Shown: positions 25,893-35,002, numbered from the stretch's first letter. The stretch is DNA of 64,000 nt from Paenibacillus sp. An7 (GCF_009870785.1 NZ_WTWX01000003.1:159133-223132); one strand, 5' to 3'. Notes: a model not told the origin generated them from the sequence alone. A program made the numbers and translations.

Positions 25893-27353
25893 ATGACAGA
25901 ACGTTTAACTACCAATCAAGGCACACCTGTAGGTGATAATCAGAACTCTAGAACAGCAGGAAGAAGAGGTCCAACTTTACTAGAAGATTATCATTTGATT
26001 GAAAAGATCGCTCACTTTGATCGTGAACGAATTCCAGAACGCGTCGTTCATGCACGCGGATCAGGAGCACATGGTGTTTTTAAAGTAGAAAAATCAATGT
26101 CCAAGTACACAAAAGCTGCTTTTCTACAGAAAGAAGGAACAGAGACACCTGTCTTTGTACGTTTCTCTACCGTAATTCATGGACAGGGATCTCCAGAGAC
26201 GGCTCGGGACCCTCGTGGCTTTGCAGTTAAATTCTATACGGAGGAAGGTAATTATGATCTGGTCGGCAACCACCTGCCGGTATTCTTTATCCGTGATGCG
26301 ATTAAATTCCCTGACATGGTTCACTCCTTAAAGCCATCACCTAAAACCAATATTCAGGACCCAGCTAGATATTGGGATTTCATGACACTAACTCCTGAGT
26401 CTACTCACATGATGACATGGTTGTTATCCGATTACGGTACGCCAGCTAATTATCGCCAGATGGATGGATTCAGTGTTCATGCCTATAAGTGGATCAATGA
26501 TCAAGATGAAGTGGTATACATTAAATATAAATGGGAAACACAACAAGGTGTTCGTAATTTCAGTTCAGAAGAGTCATCGGAGACGCAAGGAAGAGACTTT
26601 AACCATGCCACTCGTGATCTGTATGATGCAATTGAAAGTGGCGATTATCCAGAGTGGGTTCTTAAAGTACAAATTATGAATCCCGAAGATATCGATGCAC
26701 TTACGTTTGACCCGCTTGATCCAACGAAGATTTGGCCAGAAGATAAGTATCCGTTTGAGACGGTTGGGCGCATGACACTTAACCGAAACCCAGAGAATTT
26801 CTTTGCGGAAACCGAGCAGGTTGCTTTCTCCCCAAGTGTTCTAGTACCAGGAATCGAAGCTTCGGAAGATAAGCTGCTTCAAGGTCGTTTGTTCTCTTAT
26901 CCAGATACACAGCGTCATCGTCTGGGAGCAAATTATACACAGATTCCAATTAACTGCCCTTATGCAAAAGTGAACAACTATCAGCGCGATGGTCTTATGC
27001 AGATGAACCAGAACCCTTCGGAATATAATTATGAGCCAAACAGCTCCCCTGACAGCCCGAAGGAAGACCCAAAATATCGTGATTCTAAAGTAGCGATCAG
27101 CGGGCATATTACCCGTGAACCAATTGAAAAAACAGAAGATGATTTCAAACAAGCGGGTGATACGTATCGCAACTTCACCGAACAGGAACGGGAGAATCTC
27201 CACAAAAATTTGATTAATGATCTGAAGCAGACACCACAGCAAACGCAGCTTCGTGCCATTTGCAACTTCATTCGTGCAGATCACAGATTAGGTATGCTTC
27301 TTGCAGAGGGTCTTGGTGTAGATATTCGTGAGTTTATGCCGCCAACTGAGTAA
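25893..27353 (+). CDS. katA: Catalase KatA (clade 3 monofunctional haem catalase)
   Basis: 486-residue cytosolic haem enzyme that dismutates hydrogen peroxide. The active-site His53 (RVVHARGSGAHG), distal Asn126 (VGNHLPVFF) and haem-ligand Tyr336 (RLFSYPDTQRHRLG) are all present, and the length is that of small-subunit clade 3 catalases. ATG 25893 (MTERLTTNQG) follows GAAAGGGTGA; the frame opens earlier at 25869. A PerR-type palindrome precedes it, and the PerR-like regulator gene lies upstream on the same strand. A terminator follows. Confidence 0.95.
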   Translation: MTERLTTNQGTPVGDNQNSRTAGRRGPTLLEDYHLIEKIAHFDRERIPERVVHARGSGAHGVFKVEKSMSKYTKAAFLQKEGTETPVFVRFSTVIHGQGSPETARDPRGFAVKFYTEEGNYDLVGNHLPVFFIRDAIKFPDMVHSLKPSPKTNIQDPARYWDFMTLTPESTHMMTWLLSDYGTPANYRQMDGFSVHAYKWINDQDEVVYIKYKWETQQGVRNFSSEESSETQGRDFNHATRDLYDAIESGDYPEWVLKVQIMNPEDIDALTFDPLDPTKIWPEDKYPFETVGRMTLNRNPENFFAETEQVAFSPSVLVPGIEASEDKLLQGRLFSYPDTQRHRLGANYTQIPINCPYAKVNNYQRDGLMQMNQNPSEYNYEPNSSPDSPKEDPKYRDSKVAISGHITREPIEKTEDDFKQAGDTYRNFTEQERENLHKNLINDLKQTPQQTQLRAICNFIRADHRLGMLLAEGLGVDIREFMPPTE

Positions 27354-27374
27354 TTAATTTCTAAGTTTCACAAG

Positions 27375-27417
27375 AAACCGAGCTGTCAGAATCTTTCTGC
27401 CTGCTCGGTTTTTTTCT
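27375..27417 (+). terminator. Terminator of katA
   Basis: AACCGAGC/GCTCGGTT stem with a 19-base loop, followed by a run of six or more T. Confidence 0.85.
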
Positions 27418-27449
27418 TATGAAAAACTGGATGTGAGTGGAATCATATG

Positions 27450-27477
27450 TTGACAAAGGAAAGAGAGACAATACAAT
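27450..27477 (+). promoter_or_regulatory. Promoter of the BlaI-M56 operon
   Basis: TTGACA (27450-27455), 16 bases, TACAAT (27472-27477). The start site should fall at about 27484, only a few bases before the GGAGG ribosome site, so the leader is very short. I see no clear TACA-N2-TGTA BlaI box. Confidence 0.7.
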
Positions 27478-27498
27478 GGGTAGTGTGGAGGGGTGCTG

Positions 27499-27915
27499 AT
27501 GAGGATTAGTCACTTTAAGGTGGGAGAGCAAGGTCTTAACCGTTTTTTTGGTCCTCTGGAGGCAAAAATTATGGACGTCCTCTGGAATGAGAAAGAGGTA
27601 AGCATTAAAGAGGTTCAATTAAAACTGGAAGAAGATAAAGCTCTGAGTTTCAATACGGTCATGACCGTGATGAACAGGCTTGTTGAAAAAGGGATACTCG
27701 TCAAAACACTTCAAGGCAGGACCTCAAAGTATCGCCCGGTTCAATCAAGGGAGGTGTTTATGGATACGCAGTCGAAAGAACTGACACATGAGTTGATGGA
27801 CCAGTTTGGTTCTATTGCGGTTACCCATATGCTCGATGCGGTTGAAGTTGCCGATCCCGAGTTAATTAAACAACTTGAGCTCCGAATTAAGCAGTGGAAG
27901 AAGGATCTGCCGTGA
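27499..27915 (+). CDS. BlaI/MecI-family transcriptional repressor
   Basis: 138-residue repressor. The N-terminal winged helix is clear (LEAKIMDVLWNEKEVSIKEV, then FNTVMTVMNRLVEKGIL, residues about 15-75), with a helical dimerisation tail. Members are inactivated by proteolysis triggered by an M56 membrane peptidase, and the gene for such a peptidase overlaps this stop (GTGA). ATG 27499 follows GGAGG by seven bases; the GTG at 27493 overlaps the ribosome site. No beta-lactamase or PBP gene is adjacent, so the target is open. Confidence 0.88.
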   Translation: MRISHFKVGEQGLNRFFGPLEAKIMDVLWNEKEVSIKEVQLKLEEDKALSFNTVMTVMNRLVEKGILVKTLQGRTSKYRPVQSREVFMDTQSKELTHELMDQFGSIAVTHMLDAVEVADPELIKQLELRIKQWKKDLP

Positions 27916-28775
27916 AGTGGGCGCTGCGTTCTAGGATGTTATTTAGCTGCGGGATTCTGATATGCGGGGCTGTTTATATTCAAATGGGATTATATGTAGT
28001 TCATATGATCTGGGGCTGGCAATCTACGTTTAATCTATTTACATGGTGTACTCACTGGATGAGAGAGTTTGGGTTGTTATCTGTTATTCACTTATTAAAC
28101 GTATTCGTTGCAGGAACTTTTCTATTCATTATTTACTATATATGTACCCAGCTGATTGGCGGGGCTCGCGCCTTAAAATACATATACCAATTAACTGATT
28201 TTAATCTCACGGCGTATTATGCGGAGCGGTATCCGAACCTCACACTTTGCAAGAATCTGGTGGTAATCGAAACGAATGAACCGGTTGCCCTTACTTGTGG
28301 ATTGTTCCGCCGGCGAATTGTGATCTCATCGGGACTGATTCAGCTGTTAGATGAGAAAGAATTGGAAGCTGTACTCTATCATGAACACTATCATCTACGG
28401 CATTACGACCCGCTTAAGACGTTTCTTCTTACACTTGGTGTGTCTACCATTGGTTATATACCTATATTAAAATCGATACTATTCAATTACAAAATGGTTC
28501 GTGAGATGATGGCAGATCACGATGCCATTACGAGAGCCGGTACGCCTATCGGCTTGGGTGGAGCCCTTCTTAAGCTGCTGGGTACATCAGTGAATTCTGG
28601 CTTTCAGAGCGGTGTGGTTTCTTCTTTTGCTGCTGAAAGTACAGTCAATGATCGAATTGCCTGGATTTTGGAACCGGAGAAGGAGCTGCCTTTACGAATA
28701 TCCGGCTCAAGTTTGCTATGCTCAGTCTTCATTCTGATTGCATTGTTTGCTGTATTTAACGTCGTTCCTCATTGA
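27912..28775 (+). CDS. M56-family (BlaR1/MecR1-like) membrane metallopeptidase without sensor domain
   Basis: 287-residue membrane protein with about four hydrophobic helices (near 10-30, 55-75, 175-195 and 265-285) and a zinc peptidase motif HEHYH (about residues 157-161). BlaR1 and MecR1 carry an extra extracellular penicillin-binding domain of about 250 residues; this one stops after the last helix. The signal must therefore come from elsewhere. GTG 27912 overlaps the repressor stop and has AAGGA seven bases upstream. Partner: the BlaI-family repressor. Confidence 0.87.
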   Translation: MKWALRSRMLFSCGILICGAVYIQMGLYVVHMIWGWQSTFNLFTWCTHWMREFGLLSVIHLLNVFVAGTFLFIIYYICTQLIGGARALKYIYQLTDFNLTAYYAERYPNLTLCKNLVVIETNEPVALTCGLFRRRIVISSGLIQLLDEKELEAVLYHEHYHLRHYDPLKTFLLTLGVSTIGYIPILKSILFNYKMVREMMADHDAITRAGTPIGLGGALLKLLGTSVNSGFQSGVVSSFAAESTVNDRIAWILEPEKELPLRISGSSLLCSVFILIALFAVFNVVPH

Positions 28776-28833
28776 TCGATAACTGGAATAAAGAAAATAA
28801 AAAAACATATGAATTCGCAGGAGGAATGAGAAA

Positions 28834-29244
28834 ATGTATAGCAACCGAAATCAAAGCCAAACTCGAAACATGGAGCTTGGACTTCTAATTACTAGACTCG
28901 TACTTGGGGCCATTTTTTTAATCCATGGCATTACCAAATTTCAAGGCATGGAGGATACACAAAGCTATTTTATTAGTTTGGGTCTACCGAGCTCGATGGC
29001 AACCATTGTAGGTTTGGTAGAGTTCTTTGGCGGTGTGTTTTTAATTATTGGTTTGTTTACACGGATGGTTAGTCTTGTATTTGTTGTCATTTTATTTGCA
29101 GCTATCTTTACCGCGAAGGCAGAGAGTGGGTTTATTGGCGGCTATGAGCTCGATGTTGCACTGATTGGAATGGGAGTCACGCTTGCTGTAGCAGGCAGCC
29201 GATATGTGGCAGTAGATCGTTTATTCCGAAGAAACCGCAGATAA
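28834..29244 (+). CDS. DoxX family membrane protein
   Basis: 136 residues, four predicted membrane helices, with the DoxX signature LVLGAIFLIHGITKFQGM and GLVEFFGGVFLIIGLFTR. DoxX-like proteins are small membrane proteins implicated in redox or thiosulfate/quinone chemistry and oxidative stress; the precise role is unknown. GCAGGAGG lies 9 bases before the ATG. It follows the M56 gene by 58 bases without a visible terminator, so it may belong to that operon and be a target of the BlaI-type repressor. Confidence 0.83.
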   Translation: MYSNRNQSQTRNMELGLLITRLVLGAIFLIHGITKFQGMEDTQSYFISLGLPSSMATIVGLVEFFGGVFLIIGLFTRMVSLVFVVILFAAIFTAKAESGFIGGYELDVALIGMGVTLAVAGSRYVAVDRLFRRNRR

Positions 29245-29297
29245 CTGAAGATTCACCTATACACAGGACAACAACCATAGAGGGGGATTCATAAGAA

Positions 29298-30119
29298 ATG
29301 GCACAAAATTTACTTGGGAAAAAAGTGGCACTCGCTGGGCCAAGAAAGTCGGAAGAAATGTCCATGATCGTGAGAAAGTTAGGCGGGACCCCAATCCTGC
29401 GACCGGCACAAGGAACCGTTTTTGTGGATGATGAACATCTGAAAAGCAGTATAGAAGCTTGGGTGAAAAGTCCGCCCGATTGGACGATCCTTACGACAGG
29501 GATGGGGCTTGATGCGATATTTCAGGCAGCCGAACAACTTGAACTTGATGAAGAGCTGCTTGAGGCTTTGAAGCAATCCCATATTGCAGCACGTGGATAT
29601 AAGACAGTGAATGCGCTTCGTAAGCGGAATTTGACACCTGCCGTTAGAGACGATGATGGAAGTACAGCGGGACTCATTCGAGAACTTATGAGTTATGATC
29701 TTCAGGGAAAACGTATCCTCGTTCAGCTCCATGGAGAGTCTGCTCCGCGCCTTATGGCATGGCTGAAAGAGAGAGGAACATCGGAGATCAGGGAAGTACT
29801 TCCTTATCGGCATGTACCCCCTCAAGATTCGGATCTGGAAGAACTGCTTGAAGATATTCTTCAGCAAAGAATTGATGCGGTTACTTTTACGAGCGTTCCG
29901 CAGATTCGCTTTCTTACAGCTTACGCTGAGAAGCATGGGAAACTAGCAAGCATGAAGAAACGTTTGGAAGAGGATGTGGTTGCTGCTGCGGTTGGCAGGG
30001 TAACTGCCCAAGCTATGGTGGAGGAAGGGGTTACCCCTAAGGTGATTCCCGAAGAAGAGCGGATGGGAAGTATGATCGTTTCATTAGGCAAGTATTTTGC
30101 TGAGAAAGAGCGAGTATAA
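29298..30119 (+). CDS. Uroporphyrinogen-III synthase family protein (HemD-like)
   Basis: 273-residue protein with the bilobal HemD fold: VALAGPRKSEEMSMIVRKLG at the N-terminus, DAVTFTSVPQIRFLTAYAEK in lobe 2 and AAVGRVTAQAMVEEGVTPKV near the end. HemD closes hydroxymethylbilane to uroporphyrinogen III. The gene is not within a hem operon and the protein resembles the stand-alone Paenibacillus/Bacillus copies, so it may be an auxiliary enzyme or have another role. The ribosome site GAGGGGG is 11 bases from ATG. Haem demand by the catalase nearby may be coincidental. Confidence 0.8.
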   Translation: MAQNLLGKKVALAGPRKSEEMSMIVRKLGGTPILRPAQGTVFVDDEHLKSSIEAWVKSPPDWTILTTGMGLDAIFQAAEQLELDEELLEALKQSHIAARGYKTVNALRKRNLTPAVRDDDGSTAGLIRELMSYDLQGKRILVQLHGESAPRLMAWLKERGTSEIREVLPYRHVPPQDSDLEELLEDILQQRIDAVTFTSVPQIRFLTAYAEKHGKLASMKKRLEEDVVAAAVGRVTAQAMVEEGVTPKVIPEEERMGSMIVSLGKYFAEKERV

Positions 30120-30152
30120 GAAGGGCAATCTTGTTACAACCTATAGGGCAAG

Positions 30153-30186
30153 AACACCTGACCAGAAGAGGTGAGGTGTTTTTGCG
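30153..30186 (+). terminator. Terminator after the HemD-like gene
   Basis: AACACCT and AGGTGTT arms with inner GACC/GGTG pairing, then TTTTTG. Confidence 0.65.
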
Positions 30187-30334
30187 TTATTGAGACTAGA
30201 AGGTGTATGACTAAGCGTGTCGTTATTCAAATTTGTGTTTAGATAGGTAAGAGACTTATTATTTATATTGTACATATGTAGACACTCACAGGAGTTCCTG
30301 GAGTGGACAGATGAATTAGGAGGTGCCACAGCCA

Positions 30335-31684
30335 TTGGGGTTTGATATTTTAGTCATTCTCATCTTACTTGTCGTTAATGCTTTCTTTGCAGCTTCTGAG
30401 ATGGCACTGATCTCCATTAATGACAATCGGATTCGCATCTTGTCGCTCGAAGGAAATAAAGGTGCACAGAAGCTGGAGAAGTTACTGGAGGAACCAACCG
30501 GCTTTCTATCCACGATCCAGATCGGAATCACACTTGCTGGATTTCTAAACAGTGCTTTTGCGGCAGATAAATTTGCGTCCCTGCTTGTGGATTATGTGTT
30601 GTCGCTAGGTGTTACTATTTCACCTTCTGTGCTATCTTCCGTATCGGTCATTGTTATTACCTTGATTCTTTCCTACTTTACGCTTGTATTCGGGGAGCTT
30701 GTTCCGAAACGGATCGCGATGAAAAAGGCAGAAGCGATTGCACTCGCGGTATCAAGCCCGCTAAGTGTATTGTCTAAGGTCGTTAATCCTTTTGTAAAAT
30801 TGCTCACGGTATCAACGAATCTTACCGTCCGTTTATTTGGTATTGATCCCAACGCGGAAGATGAGGAAGCTTCCGAAGAAGAGATTCGAATGCTTGTAGA
30901 TACAGGGCTTGAGAGAGGAACGATTCAGCAAAGTGAAAAGATGATTATCCACAACATATTCGATTTTGATAATAAAGATGTATCGGATATGATGACTCAT
31001 CGTACAGATATGATCGCCATTTCTGCGGATACTCCGCTAGAAGACGTGCTGGAAATTGTGCAATCTGAGCAGTATACCCGGTTTCCTGTATTCGAAGAAC
31101 GTGTCGATAACATCATTGGAATCTTACATGTAAAAGACTTGATTGTTCAATTTAGAAGAGATACCACAAAACCGATGAGCATTATGGATATCATTCGTCC
31201 TGCTTATTTTGTATCTGAGTCGAAAAAAGGGGACGACCTTCTCGAAGAATTGCAACAAAACCGGGTTCATATGGCGATCGTGGTCGATGAATACGGAGGT
31301 ACAGCAGGTCTCATTACAATCGAAGATTTAATTGAGGAGATTGTAGGCTCTATATATGATGAGTATGATGAAGAAGAGTGGATCTTTGAACAAGTGGATA
31401 AAGACACCTACATTTTTACAGGGATTGCCCATTTGGATGAAGTAAGCCAGATTACAAAAGCAAGTTTGCCGGAAGAAGAGTACGATACTCTTAGTGGGTT
31501 TATGGTGGGTACGATCGGCCGGATCCCCACAAAACAAGAACGCCCTGAATTTGAATTCCGAGGTTTCCGGTATAAAGTGCTGGAAGTGGGGAAACAGCGT
31601 ATTCGCCGAATTAAAATGACAAGGCTCCCGGAAGAGGGAAAATCACTTTATCAAGATGGTGAGGAATTTCCTCCTGAAGTATAA
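30335..31684 (+). CDS. CNNM/CorC-family transporter (HlyC/CorC, DUF21-CBS)
   Basis: About 449 residues. Residues 1-180 are the CNNM (DUF21) membrane domain (ILLVVNAFFAASEMALISIN, GELVPKRIAMKKAEAIAL); 200-320 are paired CBS domains with IGILHVKDLIVQF and VVDEYGGTAGLITIEDLIEE; the end is the CorC_HlyC domain. Homologues such as B. subtilis MpfA export magnesium. AGGAGG at 30318 points to the TTG at 30335 (11 bases); the GTG at 30323 overlaps the site. Single gene with a terminator about 20 bases after it. Confidence 0.88.
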   Translation: MGFDILVILILLVVNAFFAASEMALISINDNRIRILSLEGNKGAQKLEKLLEEPTGFLSTIQIGITLAGFLNSAFAADKFASLLVDYVLSLGVTISPSVLSSVSVIVITLILSYFTLVFGELVPKRIAMKKAEAIALAVSSPLSVLSKVVNPFVKLLTVSTNLTVRLFGIDPNAEDEEASEEEIRMLVDTGLERGTIQQSEKMIIHNIFDFDNKDVSDMMTHRTDMIAISADTPLEDVLEIVQSEQYTRFPVFEERVDNIIGILHVKDLIVQFRRDTTKPMSIMDIIRPAYFVSESKKGDDLLEELQQNRVHMAIVVDEYGGTAGLITIEDLIEEIVGSIYDEYDEEEWIFEQVDKDTYIFTGIAHLDEVSQITKASLPEEEYDTLSGFMVGTIGRIPTKQERPEFEFRGFRYKVLEVGKQRIRRIKMTRLPEEGKSLYQDGEEFPPEV

Positions 31685-31699
31685 AGTATTAATAAAATG

Positions 31700-31737
31700 A
31701 ATCGCAGAGATTTTTTTCTGTGATTTGTTTGTTTTTA
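31700..31737 (+). terminator. Terminator of the CNNM gene
   Basis: AATCGCAGA and TCTGTGATT arms (one G-T pair) around T6, then TTGTTTGTTTTTA. Confidence 0.6.
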
Positions 31738-31946
31738 TACGGATTAATATGGCGAATATGGTAAACTCACAGAATGAATAAAGGGTATTTTTGAATAGCG
31801 CCGAATTCAAAAGTAGTAAATACTAAGCTTTTTGTCTGTTATGTAACTTATGGATTCAGAAGAACGATTGCGGCTATACTAGGCAAGTCAACAGACCATG
31901 AAGTTAATTCGTTTCTAATTTTACCTCTCTAGGGCGGTAAGGATAG

Positions 31947-32003
31947 ATATGATCATATAAGCGAGAAAAGGGTCTTGCGCCTTTCTTGCTTTGCGTAAGC
32001 AAA
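31947..32003 (+). promoter_or_regulatory. Structured leader upstream of the ThuA-domain gene
   Basis: The 366-base gap before the ThuA gene holds a 12-bp palindrome ATATGATCATAT (31947-31958) and a hairpin AAGCGAGAAAAGG/CCTTTCTTGCTT (31959-31991). A second hairpin, TTTGC-GTAA-GCAAA with a GNRA-type loop (31990-32003), overlaps its end by two bases. A TATACT at about 31874 could be the promoter, giving a leader of roughly 170 bases. The leader function is unknown; I match it to no known riboswitch. Confidence 0.4.
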
Positions 32004-32050
32004 TGAAACGAAATGAATCAGACAAAAGCAGAGCAAAGGAGAAATGGTAT

Positions 32051-32698
32051 ATGAGTCGAAAAAAAGCATTACTATTGGGAGATTATACACATCCCATGTA
32101 TCACCCCTTGCAAGGAGTTGACGCGGAAGTCAGCCGAATCTTGCAAGATGAAATGACCTTACAGTGCAGTGAAAATCGCAATTTGATGTTAATGGAAAAC
32201 TTGGCTGGTTATGATCTGCTAATTTCTTATCTGGACGATTGGAAGGGAGCCATTGCTCCGCAGCAGGCCGCAGGATTGCTTAGTTATGTCAGCGGAGGAG
32301 GCGCTCTCCTGGTGCTGCATAACGGGATATCCATGCATAATCGTTATGAAGTAGCTCAATTACTAGGTGGCAGATTCACAGGTCATCCTGCTCCGCGTGA
32401 ACTCAGGTTCCAAGTCACAGATCCACTTCATCCTATTGTGTCGGGGATAGAGAATTTTACAATGGAAGAGGAGCCTTACGAGATTGAATTCGATAATTTC
32501 GCTGATATCACGGTTCTTCTTGAGTATATGAATGAAGATGGGAAGTCATGGCCTGCAGCTTGGGCTCATAACTATGGCATGGGACGTGTCGTTTATCTTA
32601 TGCCAGGACATTCAGTTCCTTCTTTTAATAACGAATCATTCAGACGACTTCTTTTACAATCAGCAATGTGGGCAACACGTACGAAGCCAAGACTCTAA
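32051..32698 (+). CDS. ThuA-like domain protein
   Basis: 215-residue cytosolic protein of the ThuA-like (trehalose utilisation, class I glutamine amidotransferase-like fold) family: KKALLLGDYTHPMYHPLQG, LLSYVSGGGALLVLHNG, GGRFTGHPAPRELRF, and GMGRVVYLMPGHSVPSFNNE. The GHP and final GH-N blocks match ThuA domains, which act on sugars or in keto-sugar metabolism. ATG 32051 has AAAGGAG nine bases upstream; the open frame begins at 31991 without a site. Apparently a single gene; the substrate is unknown. Confidence 0.8.
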   Translation: MSRKKALLLGDYTHPMYHPLQGVDAEVSRILQDEMTLQCSENRNLMLMENLAGYDLLISYLDDWKGAIAPQQAAGLLSYVSGGGALLVLHNGISMHNRYEVAQLLGGRFTGHPAPRELRFQVTDPLHPIVSGIENFTMEEEPYEIEFDNFADITVLLEYMNEDGKSWPAAWAHNYGMGRVVYLMPGHSVPSFNNESFRRLLLQSAMWATRTKPRL

Positions 32699-32797
32699 CT
32701 ACAGATGAATTAGAGATCAGACGTACTTTCGCTTGATTGGGTAATATAGGTATATACTGGTATAGAATCAGATTTTTTCAGAAGGAGGATGAAAGGC

Positions 32798-33187
32798 ATG
32801 AGCGATTTGTTTAAAAAGGCGGTTTCTCTAGGATTGGGACTTACTCTGGTTAGTAAAGAGAAAGTGGAGAGTGTTGTAGGCGATCTCGTCAAACGCGGAG
32901 AACTGGCTCCATCCGAATCTAAGGCACTCATTGATAAGCTTATGGAACGTGGAAATGAAGAACAAACCGGCTTTAAGAAAATGATTGAAGGTCAAGTGGA
33001 GAAAGTGTTGATTGATCTGGGTGTACCTACCAAAACAGATGTAAACCGATTAAACATGCGGATCGAAGAACTGGAACAGAAACTGTCTGCACTCGAAGCG
33101 AGTCAGCCTGCGAAACAACCAGAAACTCCGATTCTTACGTCAACGCCTGAAATAGAGCAGCCTCCTAAAGGAAACGAGATTGAATAA
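32798..33187 (+). CDS. Phasin-family / coiled-coil protein (COG3937-like)
   Basis: 129 residues, all helical. It begins MSDLFKKAVSLGLGLTLVSK, has a central amphipathic segment and a coiled coil near 85-105 (MRIEELEQKLSALEA), then a Pro/Glu-rich tail. It resembles polyhydroxyalkanoate granule-associated (PhaF/phasin) proteins. ATG 32798 is 10 bases from GGAGG; the ATG at 32789 is too close. It abuts the UbiB kinase-like gene with no gap, a common pairing in Firmicutes, so they probably act together, perhaps in quinone, lipid or membrane homeostasis. Confidence 0.75.
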   Translation: MSDLFKKAVSLGLGLTLVSKEKVESVVGDLVKRGELAPSESKALIDKLMERGNEEQTGFKKMIEGQVEKVLIDLGVPTKTDVNRLNMRIEELEQKLSALEASQPAKQPETPILTSTPEIEQPPKGNEIE

Positions 33188-34852
33188 ATGGTAGTGCATA
33201 TTAAAAATGCCGGTCGATATAGAGAAATTGCCATGGCGCTGATGCGTCATGGCTTCGGCTATATTGTGGAAGAAATCAGCTTCTTTCAGGTGCTATCTTT
33301 ACCCAGAAGGTGGATTACCCATGAGACAGGTCCAGAAGCCAAAACCCTTGGTGAACGGATAAGACATGTACTAGAGGATTTAGGGCCGACGTTTGTTAAA
33401 TTAGGACAACTTGCAAGTACGAGGTCTGACCTGCTGCCTCCAGGGATTATATCGGAGCTGACCAAACTTCAAGATCAAGTCCCTCCGTTTTCACCAGAGA
33501 TTGCAAGAGGGTTACTCGAACAGGAGCTGAACAGTCCGCTTGAAGAACTCCTCACAGAATTTGATGATACCCCTCTTGCAGCTGCGAGTATCGGTCAGGT
33601 ACATATCGGCAGACTGCGGAGCGGAGAACAGGTGGCAATCAAGATTCAGAGACCCGGCATATCACCTGTCATTCAGCGTGACCTGAATATTCTCAAAGAT
33701 TTTGTTGCGCTTGCTGAGCGCAGGTGGGAATGGGTAACCAGGTACCAATTGCAGGAGATGGTGAGTGAATTCGCTGTATCTTTACTTGCAGAGCTGGATT
33801 ACAGCTATGAAGGAAGAAATACAGAAAAGGTAGGGCTGCAGTTTGCAGAGAACCCAGAGGTTCATGTCCCTGTTATTTATTGGGACTACACGACTGCAAG
33901 GGTACTGACGATGGAGTATATGGACGGGATCATGCTGAATCAGCGGGATGTATTGACTGCGAAAGGGTATGATCTAAAAAATATAGCGCAGCGATTAGTA
34001 GATTCGATGCTGCACCAAATTTTTATTGAAGGCTTCTTCCATGCAGATCCTCATCCAGGCAATCTAATGGTCATGAAGAATGGGGCGCTGGCTTACCTTG
34101 ATTTCGGAATGGTCGGACGTCTTAATGAGGATTTAAAAGAGCAGCTTTCTTCCCTGATTATATCGCTGATGCGAAAGAATACCGAAGGAATGGTGCGTGC
34201 TATACAGCGCCTTGGTATGATTCCAGATGGAACCAATATGGCTTCCCTTCGCAGAGACCTCGATCGAATCCGGGACGATTATTATGATCTTCCTTTTTCT
34301 AGTATCAGTATCGGGCAAGCGCTGAATGATTTATTTGGCGTGGCGCAAAGACACCAAGTAACCATGCCTTCGGATGTAATCTTACTAGGCAAAGCATTGG
34401 TGACTCTCGAAGGAGTTATTGAAAATCTAGATCCTACCATAAGTATTATTGATATGGCAGAGCCTTTTGGCCGGAAGCTGATGCGTGAAAAGTTTAGCTC
34501 AAGACGGATTAAAGGGAAAGTGCTGGGCGGTATGACGGAGCTGTTAGAAACGTTAATCGACTTGCCGGGACAAGCACGGCTGCTGTCTTCCATTATCAGT
34601 AAAGGTAAACTGAAGGTCGAAATCAGCATTCCCGAAATTGAACAATTTGAACATAAGCTGGACCAAATCACCAATAAATTATCACTCAGCATCGTACTCC
34701 TTTCTTTTTGTATTCTCATGGTAGGTTTGTTTATCGGTGCTTCCAAGATGGAGCAGGTCTGGCATGTACCGCTACTTGAAATTGGGATGATTATTGCTGC
34801 TTTCATGGTGTTATGGCTTATTATTTCTATTATTAGATCAAGAAAACAATAA
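33188..34852 (+). CDS. AarF/ABC1/UbiB family kinase-like protein
   Basis: 554-residue atypical protein-kinase-like ATPase. Signature KxGQ is in FVKLGQLASTRSDLLP (about 75), the Ala-rich loop in AAASIGQVH, ATP Lys in VAIKIQRPG, and the catalytic block in HADPHPGNLMV then YLDFGMVG. Two C-terminal membrane helices (about 500-520 and 530-550) anchor it. Members support ubiquinone/menaquinone synthesis or lipid metabolism. The ATG immediately follows the phasin-like stop; its own ribosome site is weak (AAAGGA, 14 bases), so translation is probably coupled. Confidence 0.9.
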   Translation: MVVHIKNAGRYREIAMALMRHGFGYIVEEISFFQVLSLPRRWITHETGPEAKTLGERIRHVLEDLGPTFVKLGQLASTRSDLLPPGIISELTKLQDQVPPFSPEIARGLLEQELNSPLEELLTEFDDTPLAAASIGQVHIGRLRSGEQVAIKIQRPGISPVIQRDLNILKDFVALAERRWEWVTRYQLQEMVSEFAVSLLAELDYSYEGRNTEKVGLQFAENPEVHVPVIYWDYTTARVLTMEYMDGIMLNQRDVLTAKGYDLKNIAQRLVDSMLHQIFIEGFFHADPHPGNLMVMKNGALAYLDFGMVGRLNEDLKEQLSSLIISLMRKNTEGMVRAIQRLGMIPDGTNMASLRRDLDRIRDDYYDLPFSSISIGQALNDLFGVAQRHQVTMPSDVILLGKALVTLEGVIENLDPTISIIDMAEPFGRKLMREKFSSRRIKGKVLGGMTELLETLIDLPGQARLLSSIISKGKLKVEISIPEIEQFEHKLDQITNKLSLSIVLLSFCILMVGLFIGASKMEQVWHVPLLEIGMIIAAFMVLWLIISIIRSRKQ

Positions 34853-34865
34853 AATAGGCATGAAG

Positions 34866-34905
34866 ACAAAGCTCCTCTTCCCTAGTTCAGGGCGGGGAGC
34901 TTTGT
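34866..34905. terminator. Hairpin after the UbiB-like gene
   Basis: ACAAAGCTCC and GGAGCTTTGT form a 10-bp stem with a further CCCT/AGGG pairing. No T-tract follows on the plus strand, so it is a hairpin with only possible terminator function. Confidence 0.5.
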
Positions 34906-35002
34906 AGTTAAGGGGAATCCATGTATAATCAGGAACAAGAAACGAATTCATATAGAATCCGAGTTTGGTAATGATTAGTGTAATGACAGGGGGTAAGTCC
35001 TA

